Shown: piece by piece, positions 44,988 through 54,755 of the stretch
Layout: each line of letters starts with the position of its first letter
Position numbering within the stretch: position 1 is the stretch's first letter
Assembly (NCBI GenBank): GCA_951640195.1
Contig: OX621172.1
Coordinates: forward strand, 1,736,001 to 1,800,000
From: Porpolomopsis calyptriformis
Lineage: Eukaryota > Basidiomycota > Agaricomycetes > Agaricales > Hygrophoraceae
DNA: 64,000 bases
Reading direction: 5' to 3'
Notes under the pieces: generated by a model
The model's database searches: none
The model's input: the letters and a program-made list of their open reading frames with translations, nothing else
What the model was told of the DNA's origin: nothing
Translations under genes and position numbers: made by a program

Positions 44988-46613
44988 ATGTCCCAGTCTC
45001 GCGGTGCTGGAATCCAACGAAAGCAGGTAATCCTCTGGATTTCGTTCTCCATACTCCTCCTTCTGGTCCTCGGTCATTACAGCTACACCACCCGATATCA
45101 TTTGGGTGATGAAAGCGTCCTGGTACCACAAACGTCACCATCACACGAGGTCGCCGTTATATCAACCAGTCAAGAGCCACCACTACCGACCGAGACCGCT
45201 CTTGTTCCAGAGGATAAGTCTCCAAAGATCTTACCATTGCCTAATCCAAACCCGAATCAACCATTAATTTTCCCGCCACCAAATTACGAACGTGTGTATG
45301 AATGGGAGAAATGCCTCCCGCAACATAATTTAGACCTGCCGTTCCCAGAAGGGAGAACCGGTCGTTATGTCAAGTTTTCGAACCAGATCAAAGCACTGGG
45401 TTGGAACAATGTTCTTAACGAATTGTGAGTAATGTCCCATTCAGTCTACACAAAACCAGCTCAATTTCCCAGGCTGATGAACGCCCTCCTCGCCTACGAA
45501 TCCGAACGCGCGTACGTGTTCCAAGACTATTTCTGGAAACCTCTTTACTACCCTTGGCAGCCCGTCGACGGGCCATTGCCACGTACCCCACTTAATGCTC
45601 TCATGTCCGGTCCAGCATCCGGCGGTTTCTGGGACCCAGGCGATCCCGCACCACGCTCGATCAACGAAGACTGGTTCGACGTCGTCTGTCCCGCGCCAGA
45701 CCGACGCATCCTAAACACCGCAGACATCAAGCCCCAGGTCCGGCACGAACCCGGCGACGTCATATTCGACCACTGGAAGCGCATCCTGCGTGATGCCCCG
45801 GAGCGCTGCATCGAAATCGTCCCAGCACCCGCCGAGGCTGACTCTTTCGCGCAGACGTTCGATCTTTGGCTTTGGGGCTCCGCACGCGTCCTCTCCTTGT
45901 GGGACAAGTTCCGAACGTCGCCCATCTCGCGGCTCCTCGAGCCGTCCCCACTCGTCACCTCCGCCGTCGCGCGGAACGAGTACCTGTTTTATCCCCGCGG
46001 ACCGCGAACTACGAAGGCGGGTTCACGCAATCCGTACGACCGCGTGATGGCGATACACATCCGCCGGGGCGACTACAAGGACGCGTGCGTAGAGCACGCC
46101 AAGTGGAATTCGACTTACTATAGCTGGAACCTCCTTCCATTCTTACCCGACCATTATGATCCCGCGACGCAGGGGAGCGAGGAGAAGTCTCTCGAGCACT
46201 GCTGGCCCACATTCGAGATCATCTTGGAAAAGATCCGCGTTGCTCGCGAAGAGTATGTAAAGGCATCACCTGCCGGGACAGAAGTCGATGTCATGTACAT
46301 CCTGACGGATGATATTGATTGGGTTGATCAGCTCAAGACAGAACTGCTCAAGGACGGGTATAGCACTATCCTGACCAACAAGGATCTGGTGCTGGACCAG
46401 GAGCAAATCGGAGTGGGAATGGCGATCGATATGGACATCTCTCGGCGGGTTGCCGTGTTCATTGGCAATGGCGTAAGCACTCTTTTCTTGTTCTTTTGGT
46501 CCTTGATGGTGCCTCTTCGCTGATGACTCACACAGTGGTCTTCGTTCACGAGTAACATCGTACACCGGCGCTTGATGGATGGGAAAGAACCGATCACCAT
46601 CCGGTTTTGGTAG
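44988..46613 (+). CDS. O-fucosyltransferase-like type II membrane protein
   Basis: Exons 44988-45424, 45473-46472 and 46536-46613 give 504 aa. The start MSQSRGAGIQRKQ is followed at once by a signal-anchor helix (VILWISFSILLLLVLGHYSY), a Pro-rich stem, and the catalytic region beginning YVKFSNQIKALGWNN. The motif MAIHIRRGDYKDAC contains the HIRRGD-type signature of GDP-fucose O-fucosyltransferases (the Arg contacts GDP-fucose). The C-terminus has YILTDDIDW and the acceptor-side FIGNGWSSFTSNIVHRR, completed by the last exon. It should sit in the Golgi/ER lumen and transfer a sugar to protein; donor and acceptor are inferred from the family. An upstream ATG at 44958 is in frame, but MSQ is preferred because it places the anchor at the N-terminus. 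The frame is intact. Confidence 0.85.
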
Positions 46614-47139
46614 TTGCAAAACTGGATGCCTTCCCGTAGGATTTAGAGCGTGTTGTAAACATAAAACATGACCCAAAATGGCCATGCCGTTGTGCCGCTG
46701 TCAAAATCGGAGTTGAGCTGTCAATAATACCCAGTTCCAAACCTTATATTTGGAGGGGGGGTCAGACCCCCCCTTCTAGTTGTAAACGCGAGTTGTAAAT
46801 AATTTTTGAGACTCAGCAAGATCCAAATCATCAGATACGTCCCAAAACATACGGGTCACGTGTGCTCCGCATGTATGACGCATCTCCCTCCCACCTCCCG
46901 CCCTTCGTCCCTCCCTGCAAGATCTCAGTGAAGTGCCTCATCGGAGGCTTACTAACTCAGGTGAGCAACTGCCATTCCTAAATTACTTATTTCTTTGTAG
47001 TTGCCATCAACTAACCGCTGCCCAATTTCAAGAAATGTAGCATGATAACACGGCGGCTTGGCGCGATTGCCCGTATAAAGACGCGAGGGGCATGCAGGGT
47101 GAGTCCCCATCCAATTCACGTCCAACCCACTGATTCAAC
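46614..47139. other. Intergenic with perfect G/C hairpin; possible left end of a DNA transposon
   Basis: No gene is visible. The sequence contains the perfect inverted repeat at 46755-46773 and lies between the fucosyltransferase-like gene and the SANT-domain gene. If the SANT gene and the transposase at 55540-56714 form one element, its left terminus should be here. Confidence 0.4.
46755..46773. repeat. Perfect hairpin: seven G, TC, A, GA, seven C
   Basis: The bases ggggggg-tc-a-ga-ccccccc form a 9-bp stem with one unpaired base. The run is preceded by tttgga and followed by ttctag. It could be a transposon terminus, but I found no matching copy at the right side of the Harbinger-like pair. 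Confidence 0.8.
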
Positions 47140-48486
47140 ATGTCTTCCACATCCCAGCAGTTCTATACAGACCCATCTGGGTTTAACTACTCACGTTTCG
47201 GTCCTGATGGACCATGGACTCTCGTCGGACCCACCCCTTCTGCCCCCACCTCCCTGCCTCCCCTGCCTTCCTTCCAGGATGGGTTCCCCCCCCTCCCCAA
47301 TTACCTTTCCACGGCCCCCACCTTGTCCCAACCAACTGGTCGCAACGCTGAGAATGACCCGCCGATCCCTCAACATCTGGTAGACCTCACAGTTCCAGCC
47401 CGCAAGGTTGGAGGATCGCGTCGCCGTACTGGAAAGATGAACTCAAAGAAACGACCAGCCCCCCTCAAGAGGGAGGGGGTGATACTTGATCTGTCCATCT
47501 CTGGAGGGAAACGTCCGCGCGGCCGAACAAATGGCGCAGCGAACTACTCCGAGGAGGACATCAACTCCCTCCTTGACTTGGTCGAGAAGCACCTTCCAGT
47601 TGGTGCGCGAGGTTGGGCAGCTGTGTCGGAGGGGTATGAGGCATGGGCGATCGCTAATGATCGTCCTCGCCATTCTACCAGGTCACTCAATATCAAATAT
47701 AAACAAGTAAGTAATTAATTTCATTCATTTATTCACTATCTAATGGAACTTTGCCAGCTTGTCCGGATGGAAAAGCCCACTGGTGAGGGTGAATGCCCGC
47801 CTGAAATCGAGCGTGCGCATGCTATTGAGGCTGCCATACTCGAGAAGGCGGGTCTGATGGAGCTCGATGATGAAGACATCGCGCAGATATCCGACGTGGT
47901 CAAGATCAGCAGCAACGAGGATTTAGTCCCTGTCCACCGTGCCAAGCGCATCAAATGCGAGCCCGTCGAGGGATCGATCCCTCCCAAGATCTCACAGCGC
48001 CAGGCCAAGAATGCTGGGCAGAATCTGCTCCAGACGATCACCAACGTCCTCGATCCCACTGCCCACGCCGCGAGGCAAGTTGCTCGAGATGAGGAGCGCC
48101 TCACTCACTCATTCCAAACCACCCAGCTGCTCATGCTTACCACCCAAGTCCGGGATGCGCAGGCGACGATCGAGGTTCTACGAGATCGTCTCAGTCAGTC
48201 CGAGAGTGCGCGACTCATGGCTGAACGTCAACTCGATAGAGCAGAACTGCTCTCGATGCTGAAGACCCCAGCCAAGCGCCGACGGTACAACCGTGACGTC
48301 AGCTGGTCCCCCCCCTCTCCCTCTACCGCCTTCGTGAGGCGTAACCGCACGACACATACCACCGCCTCAAAGGCATGCCCCATCCCCACCCCCGATCCAA
48401 TCCCGGACACCCCTACCCCCCTCCCGGAAAGCCCTGACAGGCTGTCACGGACATCTTTTTCTTTTCTCTTAGTCATACTTGATTAG
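47140..48486 (+). CDS. SANT/Myb-like protein (DUF6818-type), C-terminus interrupted by G3
   Basis: Exon 1 is 47140-47706 and exon 2 starts at 47758 (GT-AG intron of 51 nt). The N-terminus is Pro-rich (MSSTSQQFYTDPSGFNYSRF), then a basic GGSRRRTGKMNSKKRP. The domain NYSEEDINSLLDLVEKHLPV, RGWAAVSEGYEAWA, RSLNIKYKQLVRMEKPTGEG and CPPEIERAHAIEAAI matches the SANT-like (DUF6818) type that is associated with transposons. A coiled coil (RDAQATIEVLRDRLSQSESA) and an Arg/Pro-rich tail follow. G3 inserted after codon ESPDR; the reading frame now runs 15 codons into the LTR (to 48486). Without G3 it would end seven residues later (PAAGPSNT, stop at 55152-55154). The insertion therefore replaces only the last few residues. 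It probably forms a two-gene element with the DDE transposase at 55540-56714. Confidence 0.75.
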
Positions 48487-48810
48487 TCTCTATTCCGTCT
48501 ATCCTTCCGTTTTACCATTCTATACATAGAGACTGATCACATGTACCTTCCTTTCGACTCTTCACGAGTCACATTCCGTTTCCGATATTCTTTTCGTGAC
48601 TCTTCACTAGTCACATTCCGGATTCCGCTTTGTAATCGTACATATGACTGACTCATGGCGACTCAGGTAGTTAGTATATAAAGCCTGATTTCTAGTCAGT
48701 AGGATAAGTTCGATTCCTAGTTAGCTCCCCCACTCTTTAGTCGAATTCCATTTCCTCCATCAGCCCCTCCAACGCGAGAAGTAAAACCCTTCGACTACCG
48801 AATCATAACA
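48443..48810 (+). repeat. G3 5' LTR with promoter and self-priming site
   Basis: The TATA box (tatataaag) is at 48675-48683. Thirty-one nt later begins aagttcgattc (48706-48716), the exact reverse complement of gaatcgaactt (48812-48822), one base inside the LTR end. Two copies of a cttca/cgagtcacattccg module (gactcttcacgagtcacattccg and gactcttcactagtcacattccg) lie upstream and look like paired regulatory repeats. Confidence 0.85.
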
Positions 48811-48985
48811 AGAATCGAACTTCCTTCTTGCGCATCAAACCACTTCCACTCTGGATCCTGCCGAAGACTTAACAAGGTCAATCTTCTCATCTGCAGATTC
48901 AGATACTCTCTTTCAACCAATAGTATTCCAAACCCCCGCACAATCCATCATCCCCCTTTCCCCCTCATCATCATCACTGACACCA

Positions 48986-50404
48986 ATGTCTCAACAAGAG
49001 TACGAAGCCGATCAATCCGTTCCCGCACCAGGACCAAGTAACATCCCCTCTACCATTCAAGAAGAAGAAGAAGACGTCGTCCCATTTAACATGGAACAAG
49101 AGCTCAGAGATTTAAGAGCACAAATCGACCAGTTCCGCGGTTGGTACTATAACGAAGTCGACGTCAACGATGAGCTCCGAAAGGAACTGAAAGCTCTCAA
49201 AGAAAGTCGACGCGAAGAATCTGAACCAGCCACCCCTCCACGACGACGATCTGTACTTCGAGGACCTGGACTTTCCCCCTCGAATCCTTTCGTTTATCCC
49301 ACAAGAAGAACCCAATCCGTCCAACCTCTATCCCAACCAACCTTTCCCAGTCAACTACCCACCCAGACGACTGCTCCCCCCACACTTCCAGCCCCCACCA
49401 AAATCAAAATCGCCGATCCAACTGAGTATGATGGAACCTCCGAGAAGCTTGAAGATTTCATTCATCAATGTCGACTCAACTTTGTGGTCAAAGACTACAA
49501 CGACAAGCAGAAGATCATCTATATGCTCTCTTACCTCGGTGAAGGCAATCCACGGGCCTGGGGACGACTGTTCACAGAAGGAGTTGACAGGACGAGGAAT
49601 TTCGTATGGGACTACGCAACGTTTTTGGACGATTTCAGGGAAGCTTTCGGAAGGATCAACCCAGCGGCGAAAGCGCGGATCGAGCTAGAAAAAGTGAAGA
49701 TGACAGGAACGATAGAAGACTACAACCTTCGGTTCATGCAACACGCAGCAAGAACTGAGTACAACGAAACCGCTCTACTTCGGTTTTACAAAGCCGGACT
49801 CCCCCAGCCGATCCAAACGCGGATCTACTCGATGGACAATATGCCGTCGACTTTGCTGGACTGGACGACAAAAGCGGCCCAGTTCGAAGAACAGTACCAG
49901 GAACAACGAGCCGAACAAGCATTGTGGTCAAGTCGAGATCAAAAAGGAAAAAAGTCTGAAGCCAAACCGAGTCCACGAGGAAACCCTTCCCGCTCCACCA
50001 CCACCACCACTTCATCCCCGATCAAACAAGAATCGAGAGAAGCCTCTCTCAAGACAGCGAAACGAGACAACTCCTCCATCACTTGCTACAATTGTGGCAA
50101 AAAGGGACACTATGCCAACGAATGCCGAAGTCCACGTGCTGAAGACGTTCCGGCACGTCAAGAATCCTCAAACTCTACTCGAGGAAAAGGAGGAAATCGC
50201 GGTCGAGGCAAAGGACGGAATGTCCGAACGATCAATCGGGTCGATGTAGAAGAATCGGAGGCGCGGATAGAGGAAGTACCAGAGGACGACGAAAAGGAAA
50301 AAAGGATGGCAAAGGACGACTTGAAGGATATGGGAATCGCAAATTGGAACAAGGAGAGACGGGCTGCGCTAGCTCGAGCGTTAAAAGAGCAAAAGGATTT
50401 TTAG
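48986..50404 (+). CDS. G3 gag polyprotein
   Basis: The structural capsid protein is 472 aa and intact. An acidic N-terminus (MSQQEYEADQSVPAPGPSN) contains a coiled coil (about residues 35-75, ELRDLRAQIDQFRGWYYNEV). A basic Pro-rich linker follows, then the retrotransposon gag fold (about 135-300: KIADPTEYDGTSEKLEDFIH, IIYMLSYLGEGNPRAWGRLF, FREAFGRINPAAKARIEL). A CCHC zinc knuckle comes next (CYNCGKKGHYANEC, about residue 370), then an Arg/Gly-rich nucleic-acid-binding segment (GKGGNRGRGKGRN). It ends ALKEQKDF with TAG directly after a U5 run. Expression of pol needs -1 slippage at this point or reinitiation at the overlapping ATG at 50344. Confidence 0.95.
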   Translation: MSQQEYEADQSVPAPGPSNIPSTIQEEEEDVVPFNMEQELRDLRAQIDQFRGWYYNEVDVNDELRKELKALKESRREESEPATPPRRRSVLRGPGLSPSNPFVYPTRRTQSVQPLSQPTFPSQLPTQTTAPPTLPAPTKIKIADPTEYDGTSEKLEDFIHQCRLNFVVKDYNDKQKIIYMLSYLGEGNPRAWGRLFTEGVDRTRNFVWDYATFLDDFREAFGRINPAAKARIELEKVKMTGTIEDYNLRFMQHAARTEYNETALLRFYKAGLPQPIQTRIYSMDNMPSTLLDWTTKAAQFEEQYQEQRAEQALWSSRDQKGKKSEAKPSPRGNPSRSTTTTTSSPIKQESREASLKTAKRDNSSITCYNCGKKGHYANECRSPRAEDVPARQESSNSTRGKGGNRGRGKGRNVRTINRVDVEESEARIEEVPEDDEKEKRMAKDDLKDMGIANWNKERRAALARALKEQKDF

Positions 50405-53400
50405 TCCGGCCAAGTGCTAAAAGCCTGAGCACTTTGGCTGTGTCCCATGTATGTGTACCACCATCTATGAAAAGTTTTCGTTTTCTTGGCACACTTGAAC
50501 AGGGCAAAGGCGCTCTCGAATTCTATCTTTGGATCACGAGTGCCGACAATCTTCGACGAGTGGCTATCATAGCACTCATTGACTCTGGCGCCTCAGGGAA
50601 TTTTATTGACGAAGCATTCGTTCGTCAAATGGAGATATCGACCTATCCGTTGGATGAGGTTGTACCGGTACGAAACGCTGATGGTTCCGAGAACCGAGGA
50701 GGTCCCATCACGCACGACACAGACCTGTTTATCGAGGCACCAGATCTATCTTTCCGAGAACGAATCCGGTTGGAGGTCACCAACTTAGGAAAAAAGCAAC
50801 AGGTCATCCTCGGCTTCCCATGGCTCTTGCGACACAACCCCACCATCAATTGGACAAAAGGCACCTTAACCTTTGCGTCTGGTGACACGCTGTTCAGTAG
50901 TATGCGAGTCGGAGTGTTGCCCCCACAGGAAGAACTCTACGTCTTTGATTCGAGTCTGAAACATGACTCCTTTATCCGTTTGGTCGGAGTGGACCACTCC
51001 CGACCAGTTTCCATCGAGGAGGATATCAAATCCTTCATTCCCAGTCGTTATCACATTTTCTGGCGTGTTTTCCATACCGCAGAATTCGACAAACTTCCTC
51101 CTCGACGCTCCTTCGATCATGCGATCAACCTCTACCCGAACACCAAATTTCAAGTCGGAAAGCTCTATCCCCTTTCCCCCTATGAACAGGTGGAACTTAA
51201 TAAGTTTATTGACGAAAATCTCAGAACAGGTCGGATACGTCCATCGAAATCACCACAAGCTGCTCCTTTCTTCTTTGCAAAAAAAGCTGAAGAGATCAAT
51301 GCTAAAGGTCTCAATGCTGGTCTACGTCCCATCCAGGACTATCGCTACATCAACTCAAAGACCATTCCTGATCGTTACCCCCTTCCCCTTCTATCGGAAA
51401 TCCTCCAAGTACCGAAGCTTGCTACTGCTTCACTCTTTACAGTCATCGATATTCGATGGGGATTTAACAACATACGACTCAAGGAAGGTGACGAATGGAA
51501 AGCAGCTTTCATCACCAATCGAGGACTCTTCGAGCCGACCGTTATGTTCTTTGGACTACGGAACTCCCCAGCATCTTTCCAACGAATGATAGACGTTCTC
51601 TTTAAAACCGTTTTGGACTCTGGCTGTGTCCACATTTATATTGACGACATTCTCATTATGGGCGACACCCCCGAAGAAATCCGCCACTGGACTGATGAAA
51701 CCCTTAAACTCATGGAGAAGAATCAACTATCCGCCAAACCCGTCAAATGCCAAATGGAGAAGACCTCTGTTACATACCTTGGTACAATCATCAGCAAAGG
51801 TCAACTCGCCATCAATCCAAAGAAGGTAGACGCCATCATCAATTGGCCGACGCCCCAAAAGCTGCGAGACCTCCAATCCTTCCTTGGCACCACTAACTTC
51901 TGGCGTCGTTACATCAAAAGTTTCTCCTCAGTCGTTCGTCCCCTTTGTGGCCTTTTGCGGAAAGACCAACCTTGGGATTGGTCTCCCTTGTGTCAAAAAG
52001 CCTTTGAGCAACTCAAACATCTCGTCACTACAGCCCCTGTCCTTCTTACCCCACGGCCGGACCTTCCTTACCTCTTGGAGACTGATGCCTCAGATTTCGG
52101 TATTGGCGCGGTCTTGTCTCAGAAACACGACAACGGTTGGCACCCCGTTGGCTTTTTCTCAAAGTCTCTACTCCCTGCCGAATACAACTATCCTACCCAT
52201 GATCTGGAAATGCTTGCAATCGTCACTTCCCTCAAGTATTGGCGCTATCTTTTAGAGGGCGCAAGGGATACTGTGTTGATAAAAACGGACAATTTGGCGC
52301 TCAAGTATTTCATGCAGAACAGATCCCTTTCCAGACGACAAGCACGTTGGATGGAATTCTTAGGTAGATTCGACTTCAAAATCGAGTATTCCCCTGGAGT
52401 CAAAAACAAAGCCGATGGACTCTCCCGCCGACCCGACCACCGTCGTACAGAAAAAGAAGAACCAGAAGGCCAAGCCCTCCTCCCCCCCGAACGTTTCATC
52501 AATGCTATCATTTCTATGTCCGAACCTTCCTTTATGTCAAGACTTCGCTTTCCCGACTTCAACGAAATCCCAGAGGATATTCGCATCAAGTTATCCGATC
52601 CCTCTTCCGGCTACTCCTTCACTGACGGAATTGTGAGAGATGCAGGAGATCGTATTGTCGTGCCAGCAGACGTATTGCTACGCACAGAGATAATTCGATT
52701 GACCCACTCCCTGCCCCATGGAGGCCATCCCGGAATCGAGAAGACACGTGAGCTTGTGTTGCGGAACTACACCTGGAGTAGTGCTGCCCCTGACATCCGT
52801 GTATTCGTATCATCTTGTCCGACCTGCCAACAAGTCAAGCTTTATCCTTCGAAGCCTGCAGGTCTCCTAGAACCCATTCCCCCTTCGTCTCGACCTTGGG
52901 AAGAAATCACCGCCGATCTAATCGTGGAACTCCCCCAATCATCTGGCTACGATGCTGTCCTAGTCGTTGTCGACCGTTTTACCAAACGCGCTCACTTTAT
53001 TCCGACGACATCAAATATTTCTGCAGAAGGAGTCGCAAAACTCTTCAGGGACAATATATGGAAACACCACGGCTGGCCAAAGAAGATCATAACCGATCGA
53101 GGAACTCAGTTTGCTTCCAAATTTGCGAAGGCTCTCAATACTCATTTGAGAATCATCTCCGGTCTATCCACCGCTTATCATCCCCAAACTGATGGTCAAA
53201 CGGAACGCACCAATCAGGAACTTGAACAATACCTTCGTTTATATACAAACTTTATGCAAGACGATTGGTCCAACTGGCTATCCCCAGCTGAATTCGCTTA
53301 TAACAACCGACAGCACTCCTCGACGAAACACACTCCCTTTTATCTTGATACTGGTCAACATCCCTTCGTCCCATCTGTCCCTGCGACCCCTACTTCCAAC

Positions 53401-53964
53401 CCCGCAGCAAATGCCTTCCACGATCATCTCGCAGAAGCCCGTGAAGAAGCCACAAAAGCTCTAAACACAGCGGCCGAAACCATGAAACGCTTCGCAGATC
53501 GTAAACGGAAAGATACCCAACTCCAAATAGGTCAATTTGTTTATCTTGATACTCGTAACTTAAAAACAGGTCGTCCAACCCTCAAACTTGATGTCCGACG
53601 CACTGGACCGTTCAAAGTTCTAGAGAAAATCGGAAAAGTCTCTTATCGCCTGGCCCTCCCCTTATCATGGAAAATACACAACGTCTTTCATGTTTCACTC
53701 CTGAGACCCGCTAACATTAATTCCGATCTCCATCCAGAGGAAGTAGATGATAATCTCCGTCCACCTCCGGATATCATTCAAGAGAAAGAAGAATATGAGG
53801 TCGAACAAATTCTCCAACATCACGGGTCCACCCGACGTCGTACGTATTTGGTCAAATGGGTCGGCTATCCCATTGAAGAAGCAACCTGGGAACCGAAGAA
53901 GAACCTTCTCCATGCGAAAGAACGAATTCTAGAATACGAACAATCAATTCAAACGGCGACCTAA
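50344..53964 (+). CDS. G3 pol polyprotein (protease-RT-RNase H-integrase-chromodomain)
   Basis: The frame is 1206 codons and uninterrupted; it overlaps gag by 61 nt in the -1 frame. Domains by residue are aspartic protease (ALIDSGASGNFID, about 76), RT (GLRPIQDYRYINSKT; catalytic YIDDILIMG, about 431), RNase H (ETDASDFGIGAVLS, about 578), integrase zinc domain (GGHPGIEKTRELVLRNYTW ... CPTCQQ, about 790-830), integrase core with its catalytic acids (ADLIVELP, IITDRGTQF, HPQTDGQTERTNQELEQ, about 858-960), and chromodomain (EYEVEQIL ... YLVKWVGYPIEEATWEP, about 1150-1187). The chromodomain keeps the methyl-lysine cage aromatics (Tyr of EYEVE, Trp and Tyr of VKWVGY). No catalytic residue that I can check is missing. 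Confidence 0.97.
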   Translation: MEQGETGCASSSVKRAKGFLVRPSAKSLSTLAVSHVCVPPSMKSFRFLGTLEQGKGALEFYLWITSADNLRRVAIIALIDSGASGNFIDEAFVRQMEISTYPLDEVVPVRNADGSENRGGPITHDTDLFIEAPDLSFRERIRLEVTNLGKKQQVILGFPWLLRHNPTINWTKGTLTFASGDTLFSSMRVGVLPPQEELYVFDSSLKHDSFIRLVGVDHSRPVSIEEDIKSFIPSRYHIFWRVFHTAEFDKLPPRRSFDHAINLYPNTKFQVGKLYPLSPYEQVELNKFIDENLRTGRIRPSKSPQAAPFFFAKKAEEINAKGLNAGLRPIQDYRYINSKTIPDRYPLPLLSEILQVPKLATASLFTVIDIRWGFNNIRLKEGDEWKAAFITNRGLFEPTVMFFGLRNSPASFQRMIDVLFKTVLDSGCVHIYIDDILIMGDTPEEIRHWTDETLKLMEKNQLSAKPVKCQMEKTSVTYLGTIISKGQLAINPKKVDAIINWPTPQKLRDLQSFLGTTNFWRRYIKSFSSVVRPLCGLLRKDQPWDWSPLCQKAFEQLKHLVTTAPVLLTPRPDLPYLLETDASDFGIGAVLSQKHDNGWHPVGFFSKSLLPAEYNYPTHDLEMLAIVTSLKYWRYLLEGARDTVLIKTDNLALKYFMQNRSLSRRQARWMEFLGRFDFKIEYSPGVKNKADGLSRRPDHRRTEKEEPEGQALLPPERFINAIISMSEPSFMSRLRFPDFNEIPEDIRIKLSDPSSGYSFTDGIVRDAGDRIVVPADVLLRTEIIRLTHSLPHGGHPGIEKTRELVLRNYTWSSAAPDIRVFVSSCPTCQQVKLYPSKPAGLLEPIPPSSRPWEEITADLIVELPQSSGYDAVLVVVDRFTKRAHFIPTTSNISAEGVAKLFRDNIWKHHGWPKKIITDRGTQFASKFAKALNTHLRIISGLSTAYHPQTDGQTERTNQELEQYLRLYTNFMQDDWSNWLSPAEFAYNNRQHSSTKHTPFYLDTGQHPFVPSVPATPTSNPAANAFHDHLAEAREEATKALNTAAETMKRFADRKRKDTQLQIGQFVYLDTRNLKTGRPTLKLDVRRTGPFKVLEKIGKVSYRLALPLSWKIHNVFHVSLLRPANINSDLHPEEVDDNLRPPPDIIQEKEEYEVEQILQHHGSTRRRTYLVKWVGYPIEEATWEPKKNLLHAKERILEYEQSIQTAT

Positions 53965-54084
53965 TTACTCTTTCACGGTATCAACTCCCCTCGTTTATAT
54001 TTTCACTTTTGTCACCTTTTCCAAACTCCGACTCTTCCTTATAATCTCTTTCGTTTCCATCTTTCTCAAGAAATCGATCTCACT

Positions 54085-54675
54085 ATGCCCGCCGAACGCT
54101 CGCACCAAACTGCCCGCAAGTCTACTGGTGGTCGTCCACCCCGCGCTCCTCACATGTCCACTGGAGGGCAACCCCCTCGTCGCGCTCCCCCTCCGCTCGC
54201 TTCCACCTCCTCCGCTTACGGTGAAGCCGAGCTCGCCGGACAACTCGCCGGACAACTCTAGCAGCACAACCGTCGCGCACGAAATCGGGATCTTCCCATA
54301 TGGCCAGAGGAAATCGTCGCTCCACCCATCCCACCCGAGCAGATCATCGAGTCACTACAGAGGGATATCGATTACTACAAGAACGAGATCGCGAGACTGA
54401 ACGAAGAGTTGTACAACCAAGGAATGAGTTTGGACGGGAAGAGAAGAGCGAGCGAGTACTGGCGAGAGCAGGCCAAACACTGGGAGGCAAAGTACGAGGA
54501 AGTCACAAAGGTACTTCCCCATCTTGATTCTCCAGTTCCCCCTGTTTTCCCGGGTCCGCTCATCGTTCCCCCCGGTTCGTCGTCGAACCCCATCACCATC
54601 CCCGATGACGACGACATTTCCCCGGTCGACATTATTTCCCTGTCGACCATCGCCTCCAACAAGGACTCAACCTAG
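54085..54675 (+). CDS. G3 ORF3: histone H3 tail mimic, coiled coil, acidic tail (one TAG)
   Basis: The frame starts at the ATG at 54085, 120 nt after the pol stop, and ends TAG at 54675, with one in-frame TAG at 54259 (CTC TAG CAG CAC, likely an old CAG). Residues 8-16 (QTARKSTGG) are identical to histone H3 residues 5-13, and the next four (RPPR against KAPR) differ at two. Lys12 therefore corresponds to H3 Lys9. A second STGGQPPRRAPP follows at residue 28. After the TAG come a basic HNRRARNRD, PPIPPEQIIESL, a coiled coil (IDYYKNEIARLNEELYNQGM, REQAKHWEAKYEEVTKV) and an acidic tail (NPITIPDDDDISPVDIISLS) that looks like a SUMO-interaction motif. There is no membrane segment or signal, so it is not env. 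G1 has the same ORF in decayed form. Whether the TAG is read through, spliced around or inactivating cannot be decided here. Confidence 0.75.
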
Positions 54676-54755
54676 TCCTTCCCCTCCTCCACACCCATCA
54701 ACACTCTCGAAGCCGCCTCGAATTTCGGGACGAAATTCCTTTTAGTGTGGGTGTA

